From Rhypophila decipiens (lineage: Eukaryota; Ascomycota; Sordariomycetes; Sordariales; Naviculisporaceae), in assembly GCA_033297075.1 (NCBI GenBank), contig MU858047.1:780361-844360 (forward strand): a stretch of 64,000 bases of DNA, written 5' to 3'. Under the pieces are notes generated by a model that had not been told where the DNA came from, searched no databases, and saw only the letters and a program-made list of their open reading frames with translations. A program made the translations under genes and the position numbers. Shown one piece after another: positions 34,016 through 44,798 of this stretch (positions within the stretch are counted from its first letter, which is position 1; every line of letters starts with the position of its first letter).

Positions 34016-36867
34016 TCACACCATCCATCGACCCGATACAAGTCGTCGAAATCGCGCTTCCCGAACTAAGCGCTCGGTTTCCTTAACGCCCAAGTATGCT
34101 TCTAAGAGTTCTCTTGCGCTCTTAGCACAAGCACCATAAGCCAAGAAAAGCTTAATGATGGCTATGGTATATTTTCGGTATTCTGAGTCGGTGTTTTTGG
34201 TGTTTTTGGTGTTTTTGGTGTCCCTCAGTATCACTAATTGTTCCAGTAGGAAATAAATCCAGACGGTGTTATTAGCAAGAGAACTTGAAACCCTCAGACT
34301 GCTTGTGGCATTCGGGTCCGCGCCAGCTTCCAGTAGTAGCCTGATACATTCAGCTGACCTCCAATCGTAAGATCCCCTTCCCAGAAGAGGATCGTGAAGG
34401 GGCGATATTGATCTCTGCTGTCGGAGAAGCTTCCTGCGCATAGATGGTGATTTTAATTCGGACAGTCTGGATACTATGTACCAATCCACTCCAAAACGAG
34501 CCGCCATACCGAGAAAGAAAGAGGGGTAAGTTGCTGGATTTAAGGGAGTAGATTCGTAGCCGTACGAGGGTACAAGCGTTCCGAACCCTTGTGTTTCGAG
34601 AAGGGCCTTTTCAGTATGAGAAAGGACAGTGTAGAAGGCTTTCTGGCGTTCTGGGTCTGTCTGGCTATAACTTTTACCAAATTCGAACAGTGTTTCAAGA
34701 AGAGTGAGGCGTGTGAAAGGGGGTTTGAAAGTCTTCACGTATGCAAGTATTGCGTGGCACACCAGCAAACCCGTGTCGTCATTCGAACCTATGGAACCCC
34801 ATAACGTCTCTCTAGACTCAACCGAGTCAACCAGGTAGTCGGGGACCGTCCGATGGAGAAAGCCGACCATTGGTTCCTCGTGGTAAGAGTCTTCCTGACA
34901 CTCGAGAAGGCCACGCGACCTCCCATCTAGCCTTCGACGAGCCACTGAGATTCTAGCCTCGCGGGACTGCACGTCTTCGTTGGTGAACTTCAGGTTGGAG
35001 GCATAACTGTAGTCGCACTCCAGATCGTCAAGAAATGAGTACACCAATAATGGTAGTTGGTCTTCACACTCGAGGGCAATCTTGAAATACCGACCGGTTT
35101 GTTTCCGATATGCCTCGGGTATTGTTGCTAGTATGTGTCGGAAAAAGCTGTTCAGGTCGGGTGGGAAGGCCAGTAGCCGAGAGCGAAGCGTTGCGAGTGA
35201 ATCATTGAAGGTCAACCCTTGGAGAATTTCTCGGACAACGAGATATACCCATAGAAAGACTCCTTCCGCGTGAGATGCAATTGTATCTATAAAACTGCTG
35301 TATGACGCATCCATTTTTACTAGCTTCGGAAACTGAGGATGGTCGTTGAATTTGTCCAGCACGTATTGGCGTATATCCCGTCTTGTTAGATCTTCGACCT
35401 TCAAAGACGCCTGTTTACCAAACTCGTCCTCAAACTCCGGCCATGGACGGCTGGACACACACATCTCGACGTGTGGGGATGCTTTAAGCTTCCGTAGACA
35501 AGCCAGAAGTTGATCCAATGGTTGATTCAGTTCCTGAAACTCATCCAATCCATCAATGAAAAGGCAGATTTTCGCTGGCTGAGCACGCTCAATGATGAAG
35601 TCGTACATGTTGTATAGATACTCCAGATTCGTACACTCTTGGAAGTGATCGAGGGCCCATTTGTTTGCTTGAGCCATCGCTGCCTGGAGAAGGGGTTGTG
35701 ATTGCCGCAGAAGGCCAAATATAATAGATCGCAGAAGGCCTTCTCGGGACTTCTGCATTAGTGTACCAGCATTCCAGAAGAAAAATCGTGCGATTAGAAG
35801 TGGCGATTCTCCAGCCCAGACCTTGAGATGCTCTTCAACCTTTTCATGAAAGGCGATGAACTTCAACAACGCCGACTTGCCCGATCCTGGCTTGCCGGTT
35901 ATCCAGAATGTAGATTCTTGTGACCGGAGCCAACCGACAAAATCGACATGTTCAGAAGCTGGTGCGTCACCATCCCTGCTAGTCGGCAGTTTCTCGAAGA
36001 TCCAATTGCACGTGGTCCTGTGGGCGTCTGAGATCGCCTGACATCTCAGAGGCATCTCCGCGAAATAGATTGCTCGTAAAAATGACAGCTGCAGATCATT
36101 CTGTCTCGCGGCCTTTTCCAGAGATGAGAGGGTGTTGTGTAAAAGCTCAGTATCAATCGAAACCTGGGCTTCAAGGCCACCGTCCTCGGTCTCTGGATTG
36201 CTGTTTCCGTTGTTGGATCGAGCATACTTTTGCATCTTGGTTTGTCCATTCTCATCGTCAAATCGTTCAAGAACACCCGAAATGTCTCCTCGTAGGGACA
36301 CAAGGTTGGCTTCTGGTTGTAGTTGATATTGCTTATTGTTCCTTTCTATCCTTGTGAAGGTGTGGGAGAGGCTTGAAACATCGGATCTGATACGTGGGTA
36401 GTAAATAGCAGAGTGAGTAGAAATTTCGTATTGAGCGGATTGCAGCCTTGACCATACCTGAGATCCGACAGTACATGTTGAGCCATCTGTGCCTGGATCT
36501 TGCTCAGCCTGGTCGTGATGGATTCCAACTTGCCCCTACTGGAAACTTGTTTGAGCGCCACCTGGAAGGACGACCAAGTCGAGTGCTTCCTGTCGGCCTT
36601 CAACGTCTCAATGGCCATTCGAAGCTCAGATGCTATCTTGTTGCACTCCGAAGTCAATTTAAATAGATGGCCATCCCGGTGTGAGCCATGGTCGAACTGC
36701 CCATTCACTCTCTCGACATCAGCCAAAATCGTGTCCAGAAGGAGCACATCGTCGCTGGCCCTGGTCGCAGATTGACGAATGGTCCGAACCTCAGTAATGA
36801 GTTTCCAGGTGAAGTTGACAAATTAAGCGACATTGGATGCGATTCCGAGGGCTGCGAGTGGTTCCAT
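34016..36867 (-). pseudogene. NACHT NLR with in-frame nonsense codon in N-terminal domain
   Basis: Exons 36458-36867 and 34016-36350 (107-nt intron, GTATGG donor) would encode 914 residues. The N-terminus MEPLAALGIASNVA, then stop, then FVNFTWKLITEVRTIRQSAT matches the Helo-like N-terminal domain of fungal NLRs, with TAA (36823-36825) where family members usually have Gln (A-Q-F). The single change CAA to TAA explains it. Downstream there is no other stop. Walker A is GKPGSGKS near residue 290 and Walker B is CLFIDGLDEF near 400; the linking region and SSRPWPEFEDEFG fit NACHT NLRs of the vegetative-incompatibility type. The C-terminal part has one ankyrin-like piece (SAECIRLLLEAGADPNA) and a TKN triplet repeat. 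It is either a freshly dead allele, a protein starting at a later Met, or a sequencing error. Confidence 0.88.
34191..34220 (-). repeat. 9-bp microsatellite coding Thr-Lys-Asn
   Basis: Inside the NLR coding sequence the unit GTGTTTTTG repeats about three times and encodes TKN triplets near the C-terminus. The length is a multiple of three, so copy changes would keep the frame. Confidence 0.8.
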
Positions 36868-37317
36868 GGCGGAACGGAGGTCTGGATCCTGGATTGAGGA
36901 GAAAATGGAAGGGCGATGAGAGTTGAAATTGCACCTGGAGCCTGATTTGGGCTGTGCAGGTCGATTGACTATCACGTGGCCGTTATCCGCCCCATGAGTC
37001 TGATTGGTTTCAATTATCTCGTTGGGACTTGGGACACTGCAGGAAGTCGCGATCCGGGAAACACAGTTCTGTACTACACATAAGCCTAACCCCAACCCTC
37101 TCGACTTTAGGCAGGACTGCAGGTCATTTGCGCATTCAACGAGACTCAAGTTCAACTTGGATTATTGAAAATATGTAAAAACGGGGCGAGCTGACGTATA
37201 TACAGCTCTGGCTATTTCCTTGAAAAATAAATTACAACACTCAAGGCACCCTTCATATACTGGGCACCTCGAACCTTTCCACCTCATTTTACATCTGCAA
37301 AACATCAGGCATTTCTT
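36868..37317. other. intergenic upstream of the NLR
   Basis: About 450 bases between the NLR start and the stop of the VWA7-like gene, both on the minus strand. It must hold the NLR promoter and the 3' UTR of the VWA7-like gene. No other feature is seen. Confidence 0.45.
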
Positions 37318-40300
37318 TCAAACCTCCACCCCGTTACGGCCCGTCGGCTTCGCAACCTTCTCCCGCTTTCGGAGAGCATGAGCGCTTCTCTTTTTCTTCT
37401 TCTTCAACTTGCCTGGCCTGGCTCGACATGCACTTCTTGTCCGGGTGCTCGTACTGCTAGGAGCGGTCTGTGTTGAGGAAGGGAAGGTTGAAGATGCCGA
37501 GGCAGGCAAGGCGGTGGCGGATGATGTGAAGTCTGTCACGCTGATGGCTCCCGAGCTCGAAGATGAAGGGGTCGCTGACGAAAAGGAAGATGATGTTGAT
37601 TTTCCAACCGTGCTGCTGGCACTGCCCGTCTTGCTTGGTTGCTCAGAGCTGGAATTAACGGATGTCGAAGTTGGATCGACCGCTGAATTTGACAAGCCGG
37701 TGGATCCAGACTGTGATGTGGTCGAGGTTGAACTTGAAAGGGTAGGAGTGGTGCTGCCCTGCTGGTCGGAATTGGAAGATGGAATGGAAAGGGAACCGGA
37801 TGGATCTTGACTCCGTGATGAGACTCCCAACGAAGCGGACGACGAGGCCGACACCGACTGCAAAGAGCTCGAGGGCCAGGAGACCACCAGGCTGCTAATT
37901 ACCGTGGCCGTAATTGTGTTTGAGCTTCCCACTGATCCTGATGATTCAGATGCCGCATACGAGGTGACAGACGACTGGGACTCGCTTGAAATGGCTGCAC
38001 TTGTGGTGATGCTCGTACCGGATGACGAGGAGATGGCGCTAGATGGTGCAAAGAAGGATGATTGCGTTGTGCTGACGGAAGGCAAACTGCTGCTTTGACC
38101 GCTGGACATGCTGGCGGTCTGCCCATCTGAAGATGAGGACGACGGCGGCACAGAAATCGGAGTGATATGGTTCTTGCTGCTCGTGGTGCTCCAGCTGTCG
38201 CTTGCGGATGATACTTGTGAGCTAATCACTCCAGAAGAAGAAGAACTCCAGGCGGACCCAGAAGAAGATGCCGAGGATAAAGTAGAGGAGTCAAACAAGG
38301 ATGATGATCCGGTGTTGGAAGCGATATTACTTGAAATGCTTTCGGACGAGACGATACTCGTTGTACTGGTCGCACTCAAGGAACCTGAAGTCGAGCTAAC
38401 TGTTGAGGAGGCGGATGAGGAGGTGAAAGAAGAAGACGAAGTGCTGTTACTGGAAGAACTAGAGCTCGTGCTAGTTGTCAGCGGAGGAGCGATGGTAGCT
38501 GACGAGACAGATGACGTGGTGCTCGCTGATGTCGAGGGAAAGGTACTGATATCCACCAGAACTGGTGGAACGGCGAGGGGCGGACAACCAGGAGAACGAG
38601 GCCGTCCCCAGTTCGGTTCGCGCAGACCACTTTCTATATAACCAGGATCGCGGCGAGTGAACGGCACGCGATCTTCGTCAGTGCCTGAGACAGTCGCATG
38701 AAAGTCACCGCAAAAGGGAAAAGTGCTAGTGTTGAGAAATCCCATATAGATGCGCTCCTGGTCCAGAACATAGTCGTTCCCGAGGCCGCCATCCTCACCC
38801 TCATCACCACCTCGAAAGGAATCAACCCGTGTCAAGTTCATGGCCATGATAATGGCACACGAATCCTTGGTGCGAAGATGAAAGACGTCCACACTCCCAA
38901 CAGGTCCATCCACCCGAGCCTTGACCGTCACCACGGAAGTCCTATATAAAGACCACGAATACGGAGAGAAGTAATAACCGTCGGGCTTGGTGATCCAGCC
39001 GGCATGAGGTCCTGCGGCATCCCACTCAACAAAATCAAAGCTGAAGGAAATGGCCGACGCAACTTCGGCTGACATGAATGTGCTGGGCGCCATGCGAGTG
39101 AATTTCCATGTGCCCGGCTGAGGATCAGGGATGAGCAACTGGTGATAGTTCCCAGAACCAGCGCGATAGTTGACATGGACGACATCGGAGTCCTCAAGGG
39201 GCGTGACGGTAGTGCCGTCCGGCCGCTGGACCGTGACGTCCCCGCCAATACTACCGTCTTGGCCACGATCAGATGGGTATATTCTGATGAAATACACAGT
39301 GCTGTCCACCACTATTTCCCTGGTGGCAGCATCGGTTGCCTGTCTATTACCAGTGTTATAGACTTCGTCTTTGTATTCTGTTGCTGCAGTGTTGTAATTG
39401 TTGAAGGTGATATCAGTGATGATGGTGGCCATTTCAAGCATCATGTTGGCGCGCGACTGTGGGCGGAGCTTGATTGCATGGCCGCTAATATACGTGCTCA
39501 GGAAGCCCATGTCTTGACTCCTTGTCCCCGATGGAGTTAGCCCGCACTCTGGCCATGGGTGTTCAAAGTAGGGATAACCAGCTTCATTTGGCAGCTCGAG
39601 CACGTGGATATAAAAAAGTCGTTCCCGCTCCAGCTCTCTCGTCTCCCGCTGCAATGACAACATGAACTCATTGTATGCAGCTCCTGGGTTAGGCAGGTTC
39701 GACGCGGGCTGATCTGTGAAGACGAAGACTTGTGACCTCTCCAAGGAGTTCCGGGCGGCGTGAACGAGTCCTTCCCAGTAGCGTTCTTGCAAGCAAGAGT
39801 TGGTTGTGTCAACTGCCAGCAAGGTCAGCTCCTGGAGAAAGACATTGATGTCGCTGGTGACAGTGACTACAGTGTCGTAGCTCTGGCCATAGCCGACTAG
39901 AACCCACTGAAAAGGTAGGTAGCCCATGTTTTGGAGGCACGTGACCACAGCTCGGACCGCCCCCTTGACAGCTGGCAGGGAAGTGGCCATGCTTCTACTG
40001 CGATCAATAACAAAAGCGATCGAGCCAGGGTTCAGTCCGAAGAGCAGACGAAGATGTCTCTCAGGCACCTTGGGTTGAGGGTAGCTGACATTGCCGATGG
40101 TAACAGTTGGCCAGTCTTGGAGAAGATCGGCGAGATACTGCCCGGTGTGGGCGATGGCTAAAGTGGCGGCAGTGCGGTGAAGAAACCAATGAGGCGAGTA
40201 GGTCTGAAGAGTCGAGTCCTTGTTGATGCCTTCTACGCCCTTGGCGCCAGCGTCGCTCAGTCCTCCATGCGAGCACTTGCCGCTGGGCTCGATGCTGTTT

Positions 40301-41174
40301 GGGTCGCCATTTGTACGGTAGTAGCCAGTGGTGACCCGCTCCATCTCGATGGTGTTATTGCTGCAGGCGTGTCCTTCGCACCCATCGCTGACGTGGCAGA
40401 AAGAATCGGGCTCGGAGCAGGTTACGGCGCACGCTCGCCCCATGGCGACCTCATAGTTGCTTTGATCCCCCGCAAAGCAGTTGCGGTAGCAGGTGTGCAT
40501 GGCGAGGTACAAGGTTCGGGCCGCCGCGCTGAGGCTGCTGGGGTTGATGCAGTACTCGGTGCAGGTTGGCTCGTTCAAGGGGGTCTTGGGGTAGATGACA
40601 GCGCCCGGCCGACCCACGACCGGGCTGATAGTGGTCCTTCCCATCTCTACCCAGTTGGAATGAGCATAGAAATCCTGCAGAGTGTGAAGCTGACGACCGA
40701 GCCACACACGAGCCTTTTCGACTGGAATGCGCCGGCCGCCGGCGTCGGTACCCGCATAAGACCGGTCGCTGAGAAGGATGGCGATCATCTCACTGCGGAG
40801 CTTGAGTAGGTGGTTCTGGCCTTCTTCCAGATACTCATTGTCGAAATGAGCGGGTCCGTAGTCTTTCTCGCGAAATCGTTCAAAGTCGTACGAGAAGTCC
40901 TGGTCGACACCTTCGTTGGCTGCAATGATGGCTTTCCGAGCTGACTGACACCGGCGGGTAATAGACGCCGGAACAGGCCAGCTGGAAACCCAGACGATGC
41001 GTTGGATCCAAAATGTTCTTCGAGGAAGCCGATGATTCTTGGCGCAGCGATGTCCAGTCCAAGATTGGGCAAAAATGCATCCGACCCAACTCCAGGAAGG
41101 AAGCCAGACACCCGAGACGAAAGTGCGCCCAGGCAAGTGACAGCCCCCAAGAGGAGTCGACTTCTGATCTTCAT
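37318..41174 (-). CDS. secreted VWA7-like protein: HetC-like region, vWA domain, Ser/Thr-rich tail
   Basis: My model is exon 41086-41174 plus exon 37318-40981, 1250 residues. The long open frame reaches up to 41295, but its first 105 codons look non-biological. Another frame there encodes a clear signal peptide (MKIRSRLLLGAVTCLGAL, cleavage near SRVSG) that joins in frame by a 104-nt intron with a weak GTCGGA donor and a TTTCCAG acceptor. The next 330 residues match the N-terminal region of animal VWA7 and HetC-like proteins: LHTLQDFYAHSNWVEMG, KCSHGG, GINKDS and SPHWFLH. A vWA domain starts near residue 350 with a MIDAS-type DRSRS motif. Residues about 835-1215 are almost entirely Ser/Thr, likely O-glycosylated, and the tail is basic (KKKKKR). 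It is probably exported to the cell wall or surface. The true start remains uncertain. Confidence 0.83.
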
Positions 41175-42939
41175 CCTGATGCCTTCTCCTAAAAGAGTGA
41201 CAAAAATAGAGGGGAAACACAACAAAAGAGTGAATGACGCTTGCTTCCAATTCTCTCACCCGCTCTGAAGAGGAGACATCGTGGGCTTTTTCCATATATA
41301 TACACTGCGATACCGGTCAGAGCCTTTTCCCTCTGTTTTGGGACAGTCCATACCCCAGAGCTGGAGTCATTCGCGCGTAGTTAATTTGCACTATTGATGC
41401 CAAGTATCAATCCCTTGGATAAATCCCAGGGAAGAAGCAACTAACGGCTTGGACGCTCATTCTCGCTTTCGGTTTGCGGTGCTCTAGCCCGGTCCTGGTT
41501 TAAATACTGGGATTTAACATGGGCTGTCGCAGTATTAATGCAGTAGGACTTTCAGCTTTGTGCCGAGATAGCCGTTATAGGTGGCCAAGAATCCAATCAT
41601 TCTCAAAGAAGAAGATAAGGCTCTGCTTCTCACCGCACGTCGAAAGCCGGGGTTCATTCGGAGTCCAATCCCTCAATATCATGGAAAATGTAGCAGACGA
41701 CCAACGCAGGGGTAAATGAATTGCCAGCTGCGTAGTGTAAAACCAACTGCACATGAACAGCGCCCGATGCCAGATGGGTGGTGGTGGGATGGCAAGAAAA
41801 CATGGCATGCCCTCAAGGAGGGAGGACTTGGAGGAGGCCCGTCATCCTTTCCGGATTCGTCAATACGAAAGCTTGCATTCATTATCCGTATCGTAAAGGG
41901 TAGGGTAGAATAGTGTACAGAGAAAATTTGGCACCAAACTCGCCCAAAGGAGGATTTCACATCAAGTCGTTCTATCCAGAGCCTTGCAAGCTCACCTATC
42001 AGAACTACTCACAAGGCATATAATTATGCTGTATAAGTAGGCGTCTAATCCGGTTCCGCAAATTCTAATCACAATATTTCTCTTTGCGCCAAAGTATCGG
42101 CTATTTTCAGAGCCATGTCCTCAATAGCCATTAGCCGTCTCAACAAGGGTGGCTGGGTCCTGTAAAAAACATGCCCGTGCACGTCGTACGATTTTCTTTA
42201 CCGACCAACAAACGTATTGGGAGTGCGGTGATGGTGTTGGGTGTGAGGCCCTGGCAAGGAAACGAGGACACACACACTAGAAGTCGACGTATCTGGAGAT
42301 ATAGATGACCAGGGTAACAGAGATGTGCGGCACTGCGGCGAGGAGTTGGCGGGAAAAGGCCGTTCATTCGAGGGAGGATTAGGAAACTACTGAGCGCCAG
42401 TGTGACGAACAAATCTGCGAGGTTGGTCTTGACAGTATGGTTCATCCAAAGACACAAGCACAGCAAGATACGGATTGTTGGGCCCTGGGCGTTGAAAAGG
42501 AGGCGGCGATGGGAGACATCATCTCATCCTGCTTGAGCCTTTTGGGGAAGAGCAGTCGGGTGTGTAATAGGAGAATTGGCCCCGGCTATCTGCCAGGGAA
42601 GTGCCTTCTGAAGGAAACGATGGGCAAGTTGTGTAGGACGGTAGGCACTAGTCTATATACGTGACGGGCAGAGAAACTGATTGAATGACGATCAGTTGAC
42701 TCGCAAAAGGATACCTGGAACCGAAGATGACACCGCTCGATTCACTCTTTGCACAGAATGAACTCCCCACTAAGAGTGTGCCCCTGGCCCTGTTTGATGG
42801 GAAAGGCAGTTGATCAGCAAGATTGTGCAAGGTCTCGAGAAGTGGGTTGCTGTAATAGGAGAAAGTTAAAAAGTAAGAACATATATCATAGATAAGTATC
42901 AAAGTGAAGATGATATAGATAGAACCATCACGATTTAAC

Positions 42940-43011
42940 CGACGGTCGAACCTGGAACCTTCTGAGTCGTAGTCAGCCGCTTTTGGACATTGATGTGGTA
43001 AGTATCGACTG
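42940..43011 (-). pseudogene. possible tRNA-Arg(ACG)-like relic
   Basis: Read on the minus strand, GCTGA-CTACGAC-TCAGA forms an anticodon arm with ACG at the anticodon position, followed by AGGTTCCAGGTTCGACC, which resembles a variable loop and T-arm with the B-box GGTTCGA. The 3' half of the T-stem, the D-arm and the acceptor stem do not pair. I read it as a decayed tRNA or tRNA-derived fragment; it could also be chance. Confidence 0.3.
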
Positions 43012-43118
43012 GTGTCACAAGCTGGCGGCCACACTCGGCGATACTCGGAGTTGACACTTTTTGAGCCGGATTTAGCGAACTAGCTCTAGGCTAAGCTTTT
43101 TTCACCCGGAGATGCACT

Positions 43119-43157
43119 GCTTACGATTTTTACATATTTTGAGTGTAAATCGTATGC
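43119..43157. repeat. short inverted repeat (hairpin)
   Basis: GCTTACGATTTTTACA at 43119-43134 and TGTAAATCGTATGC at 43144-43157 pair over 13 positions with one mismatch and a two-base bulge, around a 9-nt loop. No neighbouring gene ends here, so its role is unknown. Confidence 0.55.
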
Positions 43158-43834
43158 TCCCTAGCTCCTACTGGTTCATATGTTTTACAAGACAACAGTG
43201 TTAGGATGTTGAAGTAAAGCTTGGGATACGATTCGGGGGTTCGGTCTTGGCGCTATTAACAAGGCTAAAATGACATGACGGAGGTCTTCCGCTTGGCTGA
43301 CAAATGAGAGAAAACAATTGCACCTAAAGTGTATTTTTGTGGAACTGGAACTGTTATATCCGTACTCAACGAATTTGGGGTCCGAATTTAGATCTTGGAA
43401 AATTACTAATATCTCGTCCTTATCGTGGAAGGATTCCGAATTCCAAGCTCACCAATCAGAGATGGGTCCGAGTTGTAGACTCCCCCCAGTCATTTTGCTG
43501 ACCAAGCTGTCATCCATCGTGGATTCTAGCTCAGATAATGACTGCATTGTAATCCATCCTCAGCGGGACCGTTCCGTTCTTGGTTTACAATCACTGCTTG
43601 GACCTCGCAGTGTAACCTCTTGTTTGGTCAGCATGTACAGTACGTATACCATGAAGGTATTTGCAAGCGATAAACCGTCACTCGACGGATATAAGTCTTC
43701 GTCTTCTCCCCCAGAACCGATCCTGAGTATTCCTCACATCAGCAACAACACCATTTTCCCAGCACTTTCTCTTGACTATTTATCCTCCCGGCCAAGCACA
43801 GATATCCTCACACCGTCGTCGACTTGGAGTAACA

Positions 43835-44798
43835 ATGGCGACTAATAGCCCCCCCTTCCCATCTCCTATCCTCCCCTACCACTCCAAGCCCTATGGCGCA
43901 ATCGACCCATCCAGGGCAGAACTCTCCACCAAGGGCAAGACCGTCCTCATCACCGGCGGCGGAATCGGCATAGGAAAAGCCACGGCTCTTGCCTTTGCCC
44001 AGGCAGGAGCATCCCACATCGGCATCATCGGCCGACGTGCCAACGTCCTCGACTCAACCAAGCAAGAGATCGAATCCCTCTACCCAAACACCAAGGTCCA
44101 CGCTCTCCCCGGTGATCTCGCCAAGACGGAATCCATCACCTCAGCCGTAACCTCCTTCGGCGAGGCCCTCAACGGTAAAATCGACATCCTCATCGCCAGC
44201 GCCGGGTACTTGCACAACTTTGCGACCTTTGCCGACACAGACCCCGCCGACTTTTGGTATACCTTTGAGGCCAACGTGCGCGGCTCATTCGACCTGCTCA
44301 AGGCTTTTGCTCCCCTCGCGGCGAAAGATGCCGTCGTGGTGAATGTTTCTTCGGCGGCGAGCTATTTCCCGTATCTACCCAATTATATGCCCTACACGTC
44401 GTCCAAGTTGGCTGCGGTCAAGGTCTTTGATTACTTTGCCGTCGAGAATCCGGGCTTGAGAATGATTCATTTGCAGCCTGGGGTTGTGGAGACTGAGATG
44501 GGTCAGAAATCTGCCAAGGCTGGGGTTTCGTTTCCTTTTGATGATGGTTAGTCCCCTTTTTCTTTGTTGCCCTTGAGTTCGCTTTGCAAATACGGGTGAC
44601 TGAGACCATGGCGTTTGTGTAGTGAATCTTCCTGCGCACTTTACGGTCTGGTTGGCCAGTCCCGAGGCTGCCTTCCTCGACAAGAGATTTGTTTGGGCCA
44701 ACTGGGATGTGGATGGGCTCAAGGCCAAGGAGGAGGAAATCAAGATGGACCCGCTTATGTTTACTGTCTACCTGAATGGATTCCCAGGATTGGCTTAG
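43835..44798 (+). CDS. short-chain dehydrogenase/reductase
   Basis: Exons 43835-44546 and 44623-44798, with a 76-nt intron, give 295 residues. The ATG at 43835 (ACAATGG) is chosen over earlier in-frame codons that lack an ATG. It has a classical SDR fold: the cofactor motif TGGGIGIG at 40-47, an arginine pair after the second strand (IIGRRAN) that favours NADP, DLAKTES in the adenine pocket, SAG in place of NAG, the catalytic Ser in NVSSAAS, and Tyr187/Lys191 in YTSSK. The C-terminal PGVVETEMG loop is typical. It is cytosolic by lack of a signal. The substrate cannot be predicted. Fungal abscisic-acid clusters also carry an SDR, but this gene lies 30 kb from the ABA3-type synthase and nothing links them. 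Confidence 0.93.

Larger units (their letters stand above)
41175..43834. other. intergenic with a degenerate tRNA-like relic and an inverted repeat
   Basis: About 2.7 kb between divergent genes. I find no supported protein gene. A tRNA-Arg-like relic lies at about 42940-43011 and an inverted repeat at 43119-43157 (both listed separately). The last 200 bases are pyrimidine-rich and are likely the SDR promoter and leader. Confidence 0.5.

Noticed and set aside
34016..36301. The 761-codon NACHT frame as a separate, complete gene
   Set aside because: Its first codon is GTG, not ATG, and the frame joins upstream sequence of the N-terminal domain through a clean 107-nt intron.
36823..36825. Rescue of the NLR stop by A-to-I editing in the sexual phase
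   Set aside because: Known rescued stops are UAG to UGG. UAA would need two edits in one codon, and a single edit still leaves a stop.
37409..38641. Acidic Glu/Asp-rich plus-strand frames opposite the VWA7-like gene
   Set aside because: They mirror the Ser/Thr-rich tail on the other strand, which belongs to a long recognisable protein.
43835..44798. SDR as the ABA4-type member of an abscisic-acid cluster
   Set aside because: It lies 30 kb from the ABA3-type synthase with many housekeeping genes between and has only general SDR motifs.
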